A stretch of 64,000 nt of DNA from contig NC_068348.1 of the NCBI RefSeq assembly GCF_014633365.1, positions 11,736,311-11,800,310 on the forward strand, read 5' to 3'. Under the pieces are notes generated by a model. It did not search any database, was not told the origin of the DNA, and saw only the letters and a list, made by a program, of their open reading frames with translations. Positions 55,276 through 64,000 of the stretch are shown here, piece by piece (the stretch's first letter is position 1; each line of letters opens with the position of its first letter). Origin of the DNA: Diospyros lotus (lineage: Eukaryota; Streptophyta; Magnoliopsida; Ericales; Ebenaceae). The translations under genes and the position numbers were made by a program.

Positions 55276-56708
55276 TGTTAGAGTTATGCCCCACAAGCCA
55301 ATTATATTTACATGTAATTGATCATATTTCTCCATTATGACTCTTTATCTTCAATCAATTATTATTGTAAGGCATTATGTTTTATTTTTCATTGATGGTT
55401 GTCTTTATTATTTCCACTCTTGACAAAGTCCATAGATCAAATAGGCTCATGGAATATGGTCGTGCATAGAGATGACGATCATGAAACATATTCCTTATAA
55501 GCCTTGATCTTAAATGTTCCTAGTCATAGAGTTATTAGGATTGGACACTAATAACTCGAATAGACTAACATATATGATGCATGCTCAATTAGGAGAATGT
55601 CTTGTTTCATAGACATTGGTGTGTGGACACTAGTGCATATATGTGGGTGCTTATTATAAAAATAAGTACACTGAACTGACCTGCTACAGAATTCCTGATG
55701 GTAATTGTTTATTGTCGAATTGGAATTTGTGTGTTGCAATAGTGCAGATTGGTCCTTAGACTTGAGACATCATGGTAGTCTTATATTTGACTGGTTACTC
55801 TTTGGTTCTTTTTTGGATTCCAATGGAGTCATTAACAAATTATCACTGGGCGTAACCTTATCACATATGAAGGCTTGTGAATGTCGAAATAGAATTCATC
55901 ACTCATTGATAAGATGAGAAGATGTCCTGTGTATTCCGATGATTTCATGACTGAGGAAATCCTTGGCCAAGGTGAGGTGGAAATCAAAAGGTGTTTTGAT
56001 TTCACCTATCAAGTCATAAATCTGGAATGGATACATAGTTATTGAATGACTAGGGTTTCGTCATAAAACCATACCCTAAATTCAATCGAGACATAGATTG
56101 ATGAAAGGATTTTATTGTATGGTAATTGCAATTGAAAAGGTCCGTGTTTTTCATTGTTGGCTAGGTATTCATGGCATGTTGCTAGACGTTAACCATGATA
56201 TGTAGGGTTTTAGAATTAATTTGATTAATTCTAAAACTATTAATTAAAGAGTTTAATTAAGAAGCCCATGAGATGAGTTAATTATGAAGCCCATAAGTTT
56301 AATTAAAAAGTTTAATTATTCTATTCAGTTGGGCCTTCATATAGCCCAATAGAATTGGCCCTACATCTAGCCCAATGGTGGACCTAAGGGGTCACACACT
56401 TAGATCGAGCCTGTTCCATAATTTAAAAGAGAGATTCGGCCCAATATGATTTTAGGGCCGGGCCTAAATTGTTTAGGGGATTTCCAAGGCACAACTAGGG
56501 TTTTTAACTCTATAAATATGCCACTTATGAAGTTGGAAAATAAGGAAAATTCGGATCTCTCATTGGAGGCGCCTAGGGTTTGCTAGCACTACTCGAGGCA
56601 TCGTGGAAAAGGGTCGATCGTGTGGACCGACTTGGAGGAGTTTGCGCTTGCAACTCCACGGATCAAAGAAGGCGGAATCGAAGCTACACGGTTGGCCGGT
56701 TCCTAACA
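55276..56708 (+). repeat. Solo Copia-type LTR, 1.4 kb
   Basis: Starts TGTTAGAGTTATGCCCC and ends GGCCGGTTCCTAACA. Flanks are CTGTT (55271-55275) and CTATT (56709-56713), one transition apart. TATA box at 56511-56518. It splits the chromovirus between RT and RNase H. No internal sequence. Confidence 0.8.
56511..56518 (+). promoter_or_regulatory. TATA box of solo LTR 55276-56708
   Basis: TATAAATATGCC, about 190 bases before the LTR end, the usual place in this LTR type. Confidence 0.6.
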
Positions 56709-56713
56709 CTATT

Positions 56714-57330
56714 TTGGTTGCTTCCAATCTCTTTTTGCCTCGACCTTCAAAAGACTCACAACTAACCTATTTTTCAATATAACATAACCTAGAAAAGTAC
56801 CTGAATTAGCCAGAATTCGGATTTTGAAAACTTAGTGCAAGGATATTCTTATAGTGCCCTTAAAACAATCCTTAGGTGTTGCTTGTTGCTCATGTTCTTT
56901 CCTTGCTGGCTGAGTAAATCATAATATAATCAATAAATACAATCACAAATTAATCCAAATATGGTTTGGACACTCTATTCATTAAATCCATAAAGGCTGT
57001 AGGTGTATTGGTTAACCCAAATGGCATTACTAGGTATTCATAATGTCCATGTAGGGATCTAAAGACAATCTTTGCTACATCTTCCTTTTTAATCCTCAAT
57101 TGGTAGTGCCCTGATCTCAAATCAATCTTTGGAGAATATCCTGACACCTTGCACTTGATCAAATAATTCATCGATCCTCGGAAGTGGGTACTTGTTTTTT
57201 ATGCTCACCTTGTTCAAATAACGATAGTCTGTGCACATAATTCTCAGGCTTCCATCCCTTTTCTTTACGAATAACACGGGTGCTCCCCAAGGTGATACAC
57301 TAAGTTGAATAAATCCTTTATTCAAAAGGT
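56714..57330 (-). pseudogene. Chromovirus reverse transcriptase
   Basis: Readable blocks: [39 protein letters not shown] (57290-57170), [17 protein letters not shown] (57120-57070) with one catalytic Asp, [18 protein letters not shown] (57030-56975), and FIDYIMIY (near 56930), where the usual YxDD-type FIDDILVY has lost its second Asp. At least one frameshift lies near 57150. It copies element RNA into DNA when intact. After the FIDYI block the sequence decays until the solo LTR at 56708. Confidence 0.82.
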
Positions 57331-57699
57331 CTTGGAGCTAGCTTTTTAATTCCCTCAATTCTACCGGGGCCATTCAGCATGGGGATATGGATATAGGGTT
57401 CATCCCGGGTGGAATTTCTATGGTAAATTCAATTTCTTAATGATGGGGTAGCTTTGGTGGTTCTTCGGGGAAGACATTAGGAAATGCTTTTATTATGGGC
57501 ACTTCACTGAGTTCTATCCTTTTATTTTCTACTTGTACATAAGCCAAATATCCATAGGCGCCCTTTTCTATCATCTTAATAGCGTTGAGGGTCATTATCC
57601 ATTCAATTTTCCTAGCGCCATTTGGCCCTTGAAACCATTCCCATAGTCATCTTGTAATTCTACTACTTTTGATTGGCTGTTAATCCTGACATTGTATTT

Positions 57700-58060
57700 A
57701 GAAAAAAAATCCATCCCTAAAATTATGTCAAAATCCTAAATTTTTAGTCTAATTGCAAATTCTCTATCTCCCAACATGACTTTCCCATCCTTGTAACCCA
57801 TGCAGGTTTTTTCTTATCTTCTTGACAAGGTAGTCAGTATCATTAAACAACCTAGTTTTCCTTAATTCCAATTCTAGGTAATGTGCCAATGCATATGATA
57901 TAAATGAATGGGTAAACTCGGGATCTATTAATACTTGTACTGGTGTATTAAGGAAAGTCAATGTACCTTGTATGACTGTGGGGTTGGCATTGGCATCTTC
58001 TCCTGTTAGGTTAAATACGCGACCCCACTATGGTTCTTGGTTAATTAGCTTCCCTGTTTG
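57700..58060 (-). pseudogene. Chromovirus aspartic protease
   Basis: NTPVQVLIDPEFTHSFISYALA (57950-57885) aligns with the family motif VLFDSGATHSFIS; the catalytic Asp remains but the following Ser-Gly-Ala is Pro-Glu-Phe, so the enzyme would be dead. Downstream FNDTDYLVKKI has no special motif. It is in frame with the gag block at 58592-58819. Confidence 0.7.
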
Positions 58061-59130
58061 GCTAATTAGCTTCCCTTCTTTGCAGGAAATCCTTAGCAAG
58101 ATGACTGTTTTGCTAGAAGTTAAAACATACAGGTCCCTTTGAGCATACTTAAGCTATGTGGTTGTTTCTTCCACAGGTATAACACCATTGGTTTCCCCAT
58201 TTACAAGGTTTTCCGAGATTAAATTTTTAACATATGGGACAATTACCTTTTGGCTTGAAATTTTTTCCTTGAACTCCCAAGTCATGTCTCTTTCCCAATT
58301 TTCTGTCCTTAGGTTTTTGGAACTCTGCTTTTAGGGCATCCATTCAGTGGAGTTTTCTTTCTACAGTTAAGACTAGTAAAACCACCTCTGCGTAAGTGTG
58401 TGCCCCTATTGAGCTTAACATCTATTGGATTTCCAATTTTAGTCTACCGAGGAATTTTTGGTCCTTTGGCTCTTCGTCTAAGTTGTAGATGGGCATATAC
58501 TTGATTACCCGAGTAAAACAATCTTCATACTAGTCAATTGTCATGTCCCCAGTTTGCTTTAGGTTCATAAATTCCCAACCTTTTTTTGTTTTCATACATA
58601 GGGAAAAATGCTTGGCATTGAAAAGTTCTTTAAATTGTGCCAATTCAATATTTGGTATACCTTGCTCCATAAGGCCTTGTAAGGTCCTTTGTATAGTCCT
58701 CCATCAATAGTTTGCCTTATCCCAAAGCATGAAGGTGACACAATTAACTTTTTCTTCCTTGTTGAAATCGATAAAATAAAAAAAATTCTCGATTTGCTCC
58801 AATCAATACTAATTTTCACTTCGGTCAGCTCCTGCTTTTCCTTAAAAGATAGACGGATTTAACTGTTAAAACTTGTCAATGATATCAGGAGCTCGAGCGG
58901 TAGCCTAACCTATTAGCTACGTCCCCTATATAAATGTTAGCATATTTTCCATGACTCGCTCCATTCAGCCTATGCTGGTTCCATCCTCTTGGTTTCTTTC
59001 TTGGAGTGGATTTTCCAGAGTTTCTGACGTTTCCTTGTGGGGGGTATTGTGATTCTTCCTCCTGGGTATTATTCCTACGATGGTTTAGAGTGGCTGGTTC
59101 AAATCTTGGAGAAAGTCGAGTAATCACCAT
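58061..59130 (-). pseudogene. Chromovirus gag
   Basis: ATG at 59130 opens MVITRLSPRFEPATLNHRR. The central gag block survives in pieces at 58600-58380 (EYLPIYN-like YMPIYNLDEEPKDQKFLGRLKLEIQ, then IGAHTYAEV, where ALTVER normally follows). The zinc knuckle CYTCGRNNHIA-x-VC (about 58190-58140) keeps the CX2CX4HX4C spacing but has a stop within it. Several frameshifts separate the pieces. Assembly protein of the particle; not functional. Confidence 0.75.
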
Positions 59131-60123
59131 CTGAAATAACCATACTCAAAATCATGAGATCAATATTTAAACCTTAGCAGTAAAATAATTCCAAAATATT
59201 TGTAATCAGTTAATCAGACTAAAACTTCAAAGTTGTAAGTTTTTCAACTTTCCTGACTTTTGTGGATCTAGCAGATTGCTAATCCAACAAATTCCAAATA
59301 CCTATATCCCCAAATCTATATGAGGTTTAACGAACTAAGTGCCTACTAGATCCTTATTGGGTTTATAACCTAGATTTAGATAATCTCCCAAATTTTGAAA
59401 TTCCTGTAGAACAATTAGACAATAAAATAGTCTCTCGAGCAGTTGTTATCTAATATCCTTAAGATTCTAGGTTCATCAAATATTTTTAAAACAAAGTAGT
59501 ATTCCAAGTTCCATTGATCTTTCCTTATCTAGTAAAACAATTAGGCATCTCCCAAACAATTATTACCTAGAATCCTAAAGTTTCCAAATTTATCAAATTC
59601 CTACAAAATAGTCGTGAGTATGAGATTCTAATGAACCATATCTAAAAGTACCTCCAAAATCCAATTAGTCTCCCAAGACTTCAAACCCGTCAAATTTCTA
59701 CAAACAGTTGTAAATAAGGAATTCTAACAAACCATATATGAAAATTTCTCCAAAAATCTAGTGAGTTACTCGGGATTTCAGCTAGGTGTTTAATCTCACC
59801 AATAATTAAAATACTTACTCCTACCAAACATCGTTCTACTTATTCATCAAATTCTGCTGACAATCGTCTATATTTCCCAATATGGCTACATGACCAAATC
59901 ATGTCACCAAGAAGCTCAAAGATTAGTAACATATATCATAAACATCTCATATCATTATTTTACCCTTCTGTACACGTATGTACATGTATATAACAAACAT
60001 CCCATCTCACTTATTTGTACATGTATATATAATCCTCGTTCTCGCAAAATTAAAGCTATTCTTCTTCAATTTTAGATCCTGACAGGGGTGTAAGGGCTCG
60101 TTCCTCGAGTCCTTCTTCGGGTC
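59131..60123 (-). other. Chromovirus 5' leader, no gene
   Basis: AT-rich sequence upstream of gag on the minus strand, with loosely repeated CTCCCAA/AATCCTAAA words every 80-130 bases (59385, 59545, 59670). No primer-binding site or LTR end is seen before the CACTA terminus at 60124. Confidence 0.45.
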
Positions 60124-61973
60124 CACTACAACAAATTTTGGTTTTCCCTATGAAATTTTTCATAGTTAAAAATTCAATTTTCATAGCAAAAACCAATTAG
60201 CTACGAAATTTTATTCGTAGCGTGAATCATAGCTAATAGTATTTAGCTACGATTTAAGGTTTTGTAGAGAATAATACACTTTTTGCTATGATAGGTAAAC
60301 GTAGAGAAAGCAATGGTTTTCTATTACGACATATATCATAGCTAATTTCGTAGGTGATGATGCTGATTTTCGTAATTGATGATGTCAATTTTCGTAGCAA
60401 ATAACATAACTTTTACTACAAATGTCAAATCGTAAAGAAAATAATTATTTTTAACTACAACAAATCGTAGCTAATAATAACAATTTTCATAGCAAATTCA
60501 TTCACATACCAATTTTCATAATAAATTTTGTAGAAAATTAATTTTCAAATACTAATTTTCGTAGCAAATTAATTTTCTTTACCAATATTTTTGTAATCAA
60601 AAGTTAAATTTTCTTAGTTAATTCTATATACAACTAATAAACCATTACGATATCACTAAATTCAATTTCATAGCAAAAAATATATATATATATATTTTTT
60701 TGAGAATAATATTTTTCTCTAAACCAATATGAACCCTTATAATTTAGATGAAATTTAAAACACAATACATAACTTCAAAATCTTTCGATTAACCACATAA
60801 ACTAAAATTAATGTTAGCCACAATCTTCAACTGTTTTGAACATGGCTAGTACATAAAACCAATTCATGTAATGATAGCAATATTAAATTTTAAAATAAAA
60901 ATAGTTAAAAATTTGATACAATATGAAAATTTATCTCTAAGCGTCTTTCTTTATTGCTTTCTTCCTCTGCTACGCATGGCCAAAACCTGGAAAACAAAAG
61001 TCAACATTAATCAAAGGTGTTAGTGTATGAAAATCCATGCATGTATTGAAATTTCCTACATTCTAAAGCTGGATTGGAGTTAAGCAGAAAGATGTGTGGA
61101 GAATATGTAGCTTATTCACAGCAACAAACCACAACAAAAATCAACAAATCACAGCAACTAAAATTTATGTTCACAGCAATTCTAAACATCAAAAGTCACA
61201 AGAACTAAACAGTAACCTAGATAGAAAAAAAAATCACAAAAAAAAAAATATGTTCACAGCAAGACTTATGTTAAGAAAAGGAATAAAATAGCATTTGAAT
61301 CACTTACCATGAGAAACTATTTAGTAGCGTAAAAATCATTTGCCAATGCTATTGCTTCTGTTGTCCCTATGGATAACCTTTTTGTTGCTTTTAGGTTGGT
61401 TTTCAAGTGATTGCTGAAGCTCTTGTACAAGTGTGTTATCTGTAATGGAAAATGAATATTTAATAGTAAGAGAAATCAATACTCTTATGAATGTAGTCAT
61501 AATAAGTAATTAATTAATTACCTGTTGTCTAAACCATGAAAGAAAATGTTCATTTTGGCTTTTATCAAGATTTACTGTATTTTCAGCCACAAGCTTCCCG
61601 TTGTGCATTCTAATTACAAGATTTGCTAGTTTTCCTTCAATTAGTCTAAATCTTTGTGAGAAAATAGGCAACCCACTATTCTCAGCCACATCATAATTTC
61701 TTTCTTCCTGATTAAATTGAATCTCAATTCCTTGCAAATACATTGAACAAAATGTCAAACATTCGTAGCTAAACAAATTATTGCTCAAATATTCAGTCAA
61801 CCAATACATTAGACTTATCAATTGGTCTAATATTTTGGTTACAAGTATCACTAGAATTGATCTAATACATACATGGATTCAAAAGTGGTCTAATAATACA
61901 TCAATTGGTCTAATAATATTTTGAGAAATAATTAACTGGTAGCTAATTAATCTAGATGTGCCCAAGGATCAAG
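60124..61973 (-). mobile_element. CACTA (En/Spm) element, one end with transposase exon
   Basis: It starts CACTACAACAAATTTTGG at 60124, the CACTA terminal motif, preceded by GTC as a possible 3-bp duplication. The first 550 bases contain at least eight copies of a TACGAA/TTCGTA-centred word (such as TAGCTACGAAATTTTATTCG at 60198), the sub-terminal repeats. A transposase exon lies at 61851-61522 on the minus strand. The far side is cut by the LTR beginning at 61974, so the other terminus is missing. Confidence 0.85.
61522..61851 (-). pseudogene. CACTA TNP2-type transposase, partial exon
   Basis: Minus-strand translation contains YECLTFCSMYLQGIEIQFNQ, ERNYDV and IFSQRFRLI, a block found near the C-terminal side of plant TNP2-like CACTA transposases (DUF4218 neighbourhood, by memory). 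The frame ends HFLSWFRQQ at a CAG|GTAATT donor (61522/61521). A possible next exon begins after an acceptor CAG near 61441. Upstream exons are absent, so no active enzyme is encoded. When intact the family cuts CACTA ends. Confidence 0.75.
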
Positions 61974-62625
61974 TGTAACGCCTCTCTTTTCAATTACACA
62001 GTGAAGCAATAAGATATTCATTATATACTAATAATGACCTCGAGCGTTATTGGAAATCCTTTATCAACGAAAGCAAGGATCGAACCTGAGTATGCTAAAT
62101 AGCTAGGATTTCCACAAGTTTAAATAAAAGTCCATCACGCACCCACGTATCAAAAAGTTATAGCAACTTCACGATTACATCCTTAAGTATCTTAACTACT
62201 ATTTACATTACAATATTGGGGTTACACGGGTACACAAACAAATCCATCTCTAAATCAGCCAAGCGCCACCTCTGAATCCTTGCTCGCGCTAGAACCTGGA
62301 GCCTGAAACACTTGATACTTCCGACAAAGCTGGGACGAGGAATGTCCCAAGGGTATGAAACACCCGAGTTAGATTATTACATCTAAGTGAGTGGTAAGAA
62401 AGAAAGAAACAGTGCATGCAAGAGCAATATGCAGTTATGCCAGGAAACAAGCAGAATTAAGTATAAACCTTCCAAGACCATATCAAAATAAAACCTCCCC
62501 GAGTCACCATCATCCCTTCCAGCACTTATGTCAAACCTCACAGCCTCACCTCCAGGCTAAGCCCCACCTCTAGGCATGTGGTTGTGGTCCAATCCCTCAG
62601 CCCCACCTCTAGGCACGAGATTACA
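61974..62625 (-). repeat. Chromovirus-type LTR fragment, minus orientation
   Basis: Plus-strand start TGTAACGCCTCTC equals a ...GCGTTACA LTR end on the minus strand. The segment TATCAACGAAAGCAAGGATCG parallels GATCCAACGCTTTCGTTGG in the LTR at 49678. Paired hairpins are at 62331-62386. The LTR is cut at 62625 by the next LTR, so only about 650 bases remain. Confidence 0.75.
62331..62386 (-). other. Paired hairpins in LTR (copy E)
   Basis: TGGGAC-GAGGAAT-GTCCCA (62331-62349) and TTAGAT-TATTAC-ATCTAA (62369-62386). Confidence 0.6.
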
Positions 62626-62669
62626 TGTAATGACCCAAATTTATTTATTACTATTATAGTTAATATAGA

Positions 62670-62703
<34 letters not shown>

Positions 62704-64000
62704 GTTATTATTATTAGTTGAGAGGCCCAGCAGCTTTTGTCGCCACTTCCGTTTGCTTCCGAATTCCCAAGCCATTAAGTCGCTCAATTGAGGCGGTGGG
62801 TTTTTGCCTGTGATTAGCGAGCTAAGGTCACGTGTTCGGCCGAGTGGTTGAGTGTGAGGAAGAAGAGGAAAGCAGAGAAATTACAGAAACAGTGAGTTGC
62901 GAAGAAGAAGAAGCAGAGAAGGAAGAAGGAATTGCAGAACAGAGGGGGACGGGTGCGTTGCTGAGGCTTTGATTCCGCAAATAGGCAAGCTCATCTTCTC
63001 TCCCTCTTCGATGGCTTCTTCATCTTTAGTTGTTCTTAATAATGGCCTGGATATAAACAGTGGCTGTGAGTGCAAAGTATAGCAAGCTGTATATATATGT
63101 AACATAGGTATTTATATAAACTGTCGCATGCGAGCTGTCCAACAGGGGAGCTTGTTGTATATTTGTATGTGTGCGTGAACACGGGTGAGCTCTGTTGGCC
63201 GTGAGTTTACGGTATGGGTGTTTACAGTGTGCGTGAGTTTAAGTGTTGAGTGTACAAGATTATATATATAGCGTATATACAGTGAGTAAGTAAACCAGGC
63301 TGATATATGTGTATACATATAGACATACGAGCTGTGTAACCGCCATGGCCGTGAGTGTGTAGCTCGCTGTGTGTGTGTTCGGTGTATATATATAAATAAT
63401 TACTATAGCACGCAGGGGCTATTTTGCACTGAGTTTTATTCCATTTAATTGTGTTTTGGGTATACCTCTGATTGGAGGGTGGTTCACTATGTGTGATTGA
63501 GGGTTATGATGCAGAAATTGGCCTTTGGGCGTGTTTACTGGGTGTGCATATCACCATGTGTAAGTTTATATATATATATATATATATGTTCAGGTGCACA
63601 GTGAGTGTTTGAGGTTTGAGGTAGTGTAGCCGTGAGTGTAAGGAGCTTTGTAAGTGTGTAAATGTGTAGGGGCAGTGAGTAGGAGCCTTGGTTGGGGGTA
63701 GGAGATGCTCCACAGTAAAGGTGTGTGAGTGTAATACCGTGTGTGTGTGTTCACTGGGTTTGTTTTGTTTTATATTAATATTGTTATTGTTAAAGTTATT
63801 GTTATTGTAAAGATAAGATTAATAGTAGTATATAATAATTTATATTGTTAGCATAATAGTTTATACAAATTTTAGCTCCTGATGATGCTCTCGCTGGAGA
63901 TGGAAGGTGACCCATGTATATTTAATAGTGTATATTAAGTGTTTATATATAGATATAAACAATAGTAAATAATATATATTTGTATATTAAGTGAGTTTGT
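62626..64000 (+). repeat. LTR of the 3091-6412 family, runs off the window
   Basis: It starts TGTAATGACCCAAATTTAT, the same start as at 3091, and follows the same plan: purine-rich GAAGAAG tract (62855-62950), TG/TA microsatellites (63080-63760), then GCTCTCGCTGG (63889), which is also at 4482. It is at least 1.37 kb long. Whether it is solo or part of an element cannot be decided here. Confidence 0.8.
62670..62715. repeat. (ATT)n microsatellite
   Basis: About 15 ATT units with one interruption, inside the LTR start. Confidence 0.95.

Larger units (their letters stand above)
54208..59130 (-). mobile_element. Chromovirus (Tekay-like Ty3/Gypsy) internal region, decayed
   Basis: Minus-strand order from 59130 downward: gag, CCHC knuckle, protease, RT, RNase H, a stump of integrase, chromodomain, polypurine tract, then 3' LTR. 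It is interrupted by the solo Copia LTR at 55276-56708 and has several frameshifts. The C-terminal chromodomain places it among chromoviruses, and the long TGTAATACC LTRs fit the Tekay/Del branch. The 5' LTR is not found; a 1-kb leader runs to the CACTA end at 60124. Confidence 0.85.

Noticed and set aside
1..64000. tRNA, rRNA or other structured RNA genes
   Set aside because: No cloverleaf with A and B boxes and no rRNA core sequence noticed; tRNA-like words at 2916, 31827 and 37785 are primer-binding sites.

Overview
The window looks like a repeat-dense intergenic block of a flowering plant nuclear genome. The evidence is the AT-rich base composition, nested Ty1/Copia and Ty3/Gypsy elements (including a chromodomain-bearing chromovirus and a Tat-type element with an antisense gene), CACTA and Helitron DNA transposons, and decayed pieces of two plant genes, an LBD transcription factor and a purple acid phosphatase. 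I see no intact host gene, no rRNA or tRNA gene and no prokaryotic feature. Almost everything can be explained as insertions inside insertions, and many of these can be delimited to the base by target-site duplications (TSDs).

Left block (1-23342). A hAT-like end and a CACTA-like end lie beside a minus-strand Copia LTR remnant. That remnant was split by a Copia element (1512-22861, TSD AGATT on both sides). The Copia gag is split by a 3.3 kb solo LTR (3091-6412, TSD TATCT). Its pol breaks off in the reverse transcriptase (RT) near 8196. Next comes a truncated LTR that holds a solo LTR (9724-12448, TSD AAATA), then a decayed LBD coding segment, then the polypurine tract and 3' LTR. The 3' LTR is itself split by another solo LTR (15344-22263), which is split by a non-autonomous Helitron (16266 to about 21820, minus strand) carrying two exons of a purple acid phosphatase.

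Middle block (23343-31839). This holds poorly classifiable AT-rich sequence, an LTR tail, a solo Copia LTR (25797-27633) with a cluster of GTCGAC palindromes, and an old truncated chromovirus-type LTR interrupted by a younger solo LTR of the same type (29268-31367, TSD ATTTA).

Right block (31840-54207). A minus-strand Copia LTR with its primer-binding site was split by a Tat-like Gypsy element (31965-50809, TSD GACCA). Inside the Gypsy element lie a minus-strand Copia fragment (35218-39906), whose arrival or later deletion removed the Gypsy RT/RNase H region, and two solo LTRs (41889-44361, TSD TCATT; 47708-49774, TSD AGCTT). It also contains an antisense three-exon gene (47309 to 44902) with a candidate TATA box of its own.

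Far right (53330-64000). A decayed minus-strand chromovirus (gag, PR, RT, RNase H, chromodomain) has lost its integrase core and is split by a solo Copia LTR (55276-56708). It is followed by a CACTA end with a transposase exon, a truncated LTR, and a second LTR of the 3091-type that runs off the window.

The coding remains belong to selfish elements and their passengers; no host pathway is encoded. The most informative signals are the spliced antisense gene in the Tat element, two adjacent hairpins kept in at least five diverged LTRs, the LBD segment sitting between Copia pol and 3' LTR, and the phosphatase exons inside the Helitron. All family assignments come from reading motifs by eye; no database search was run.
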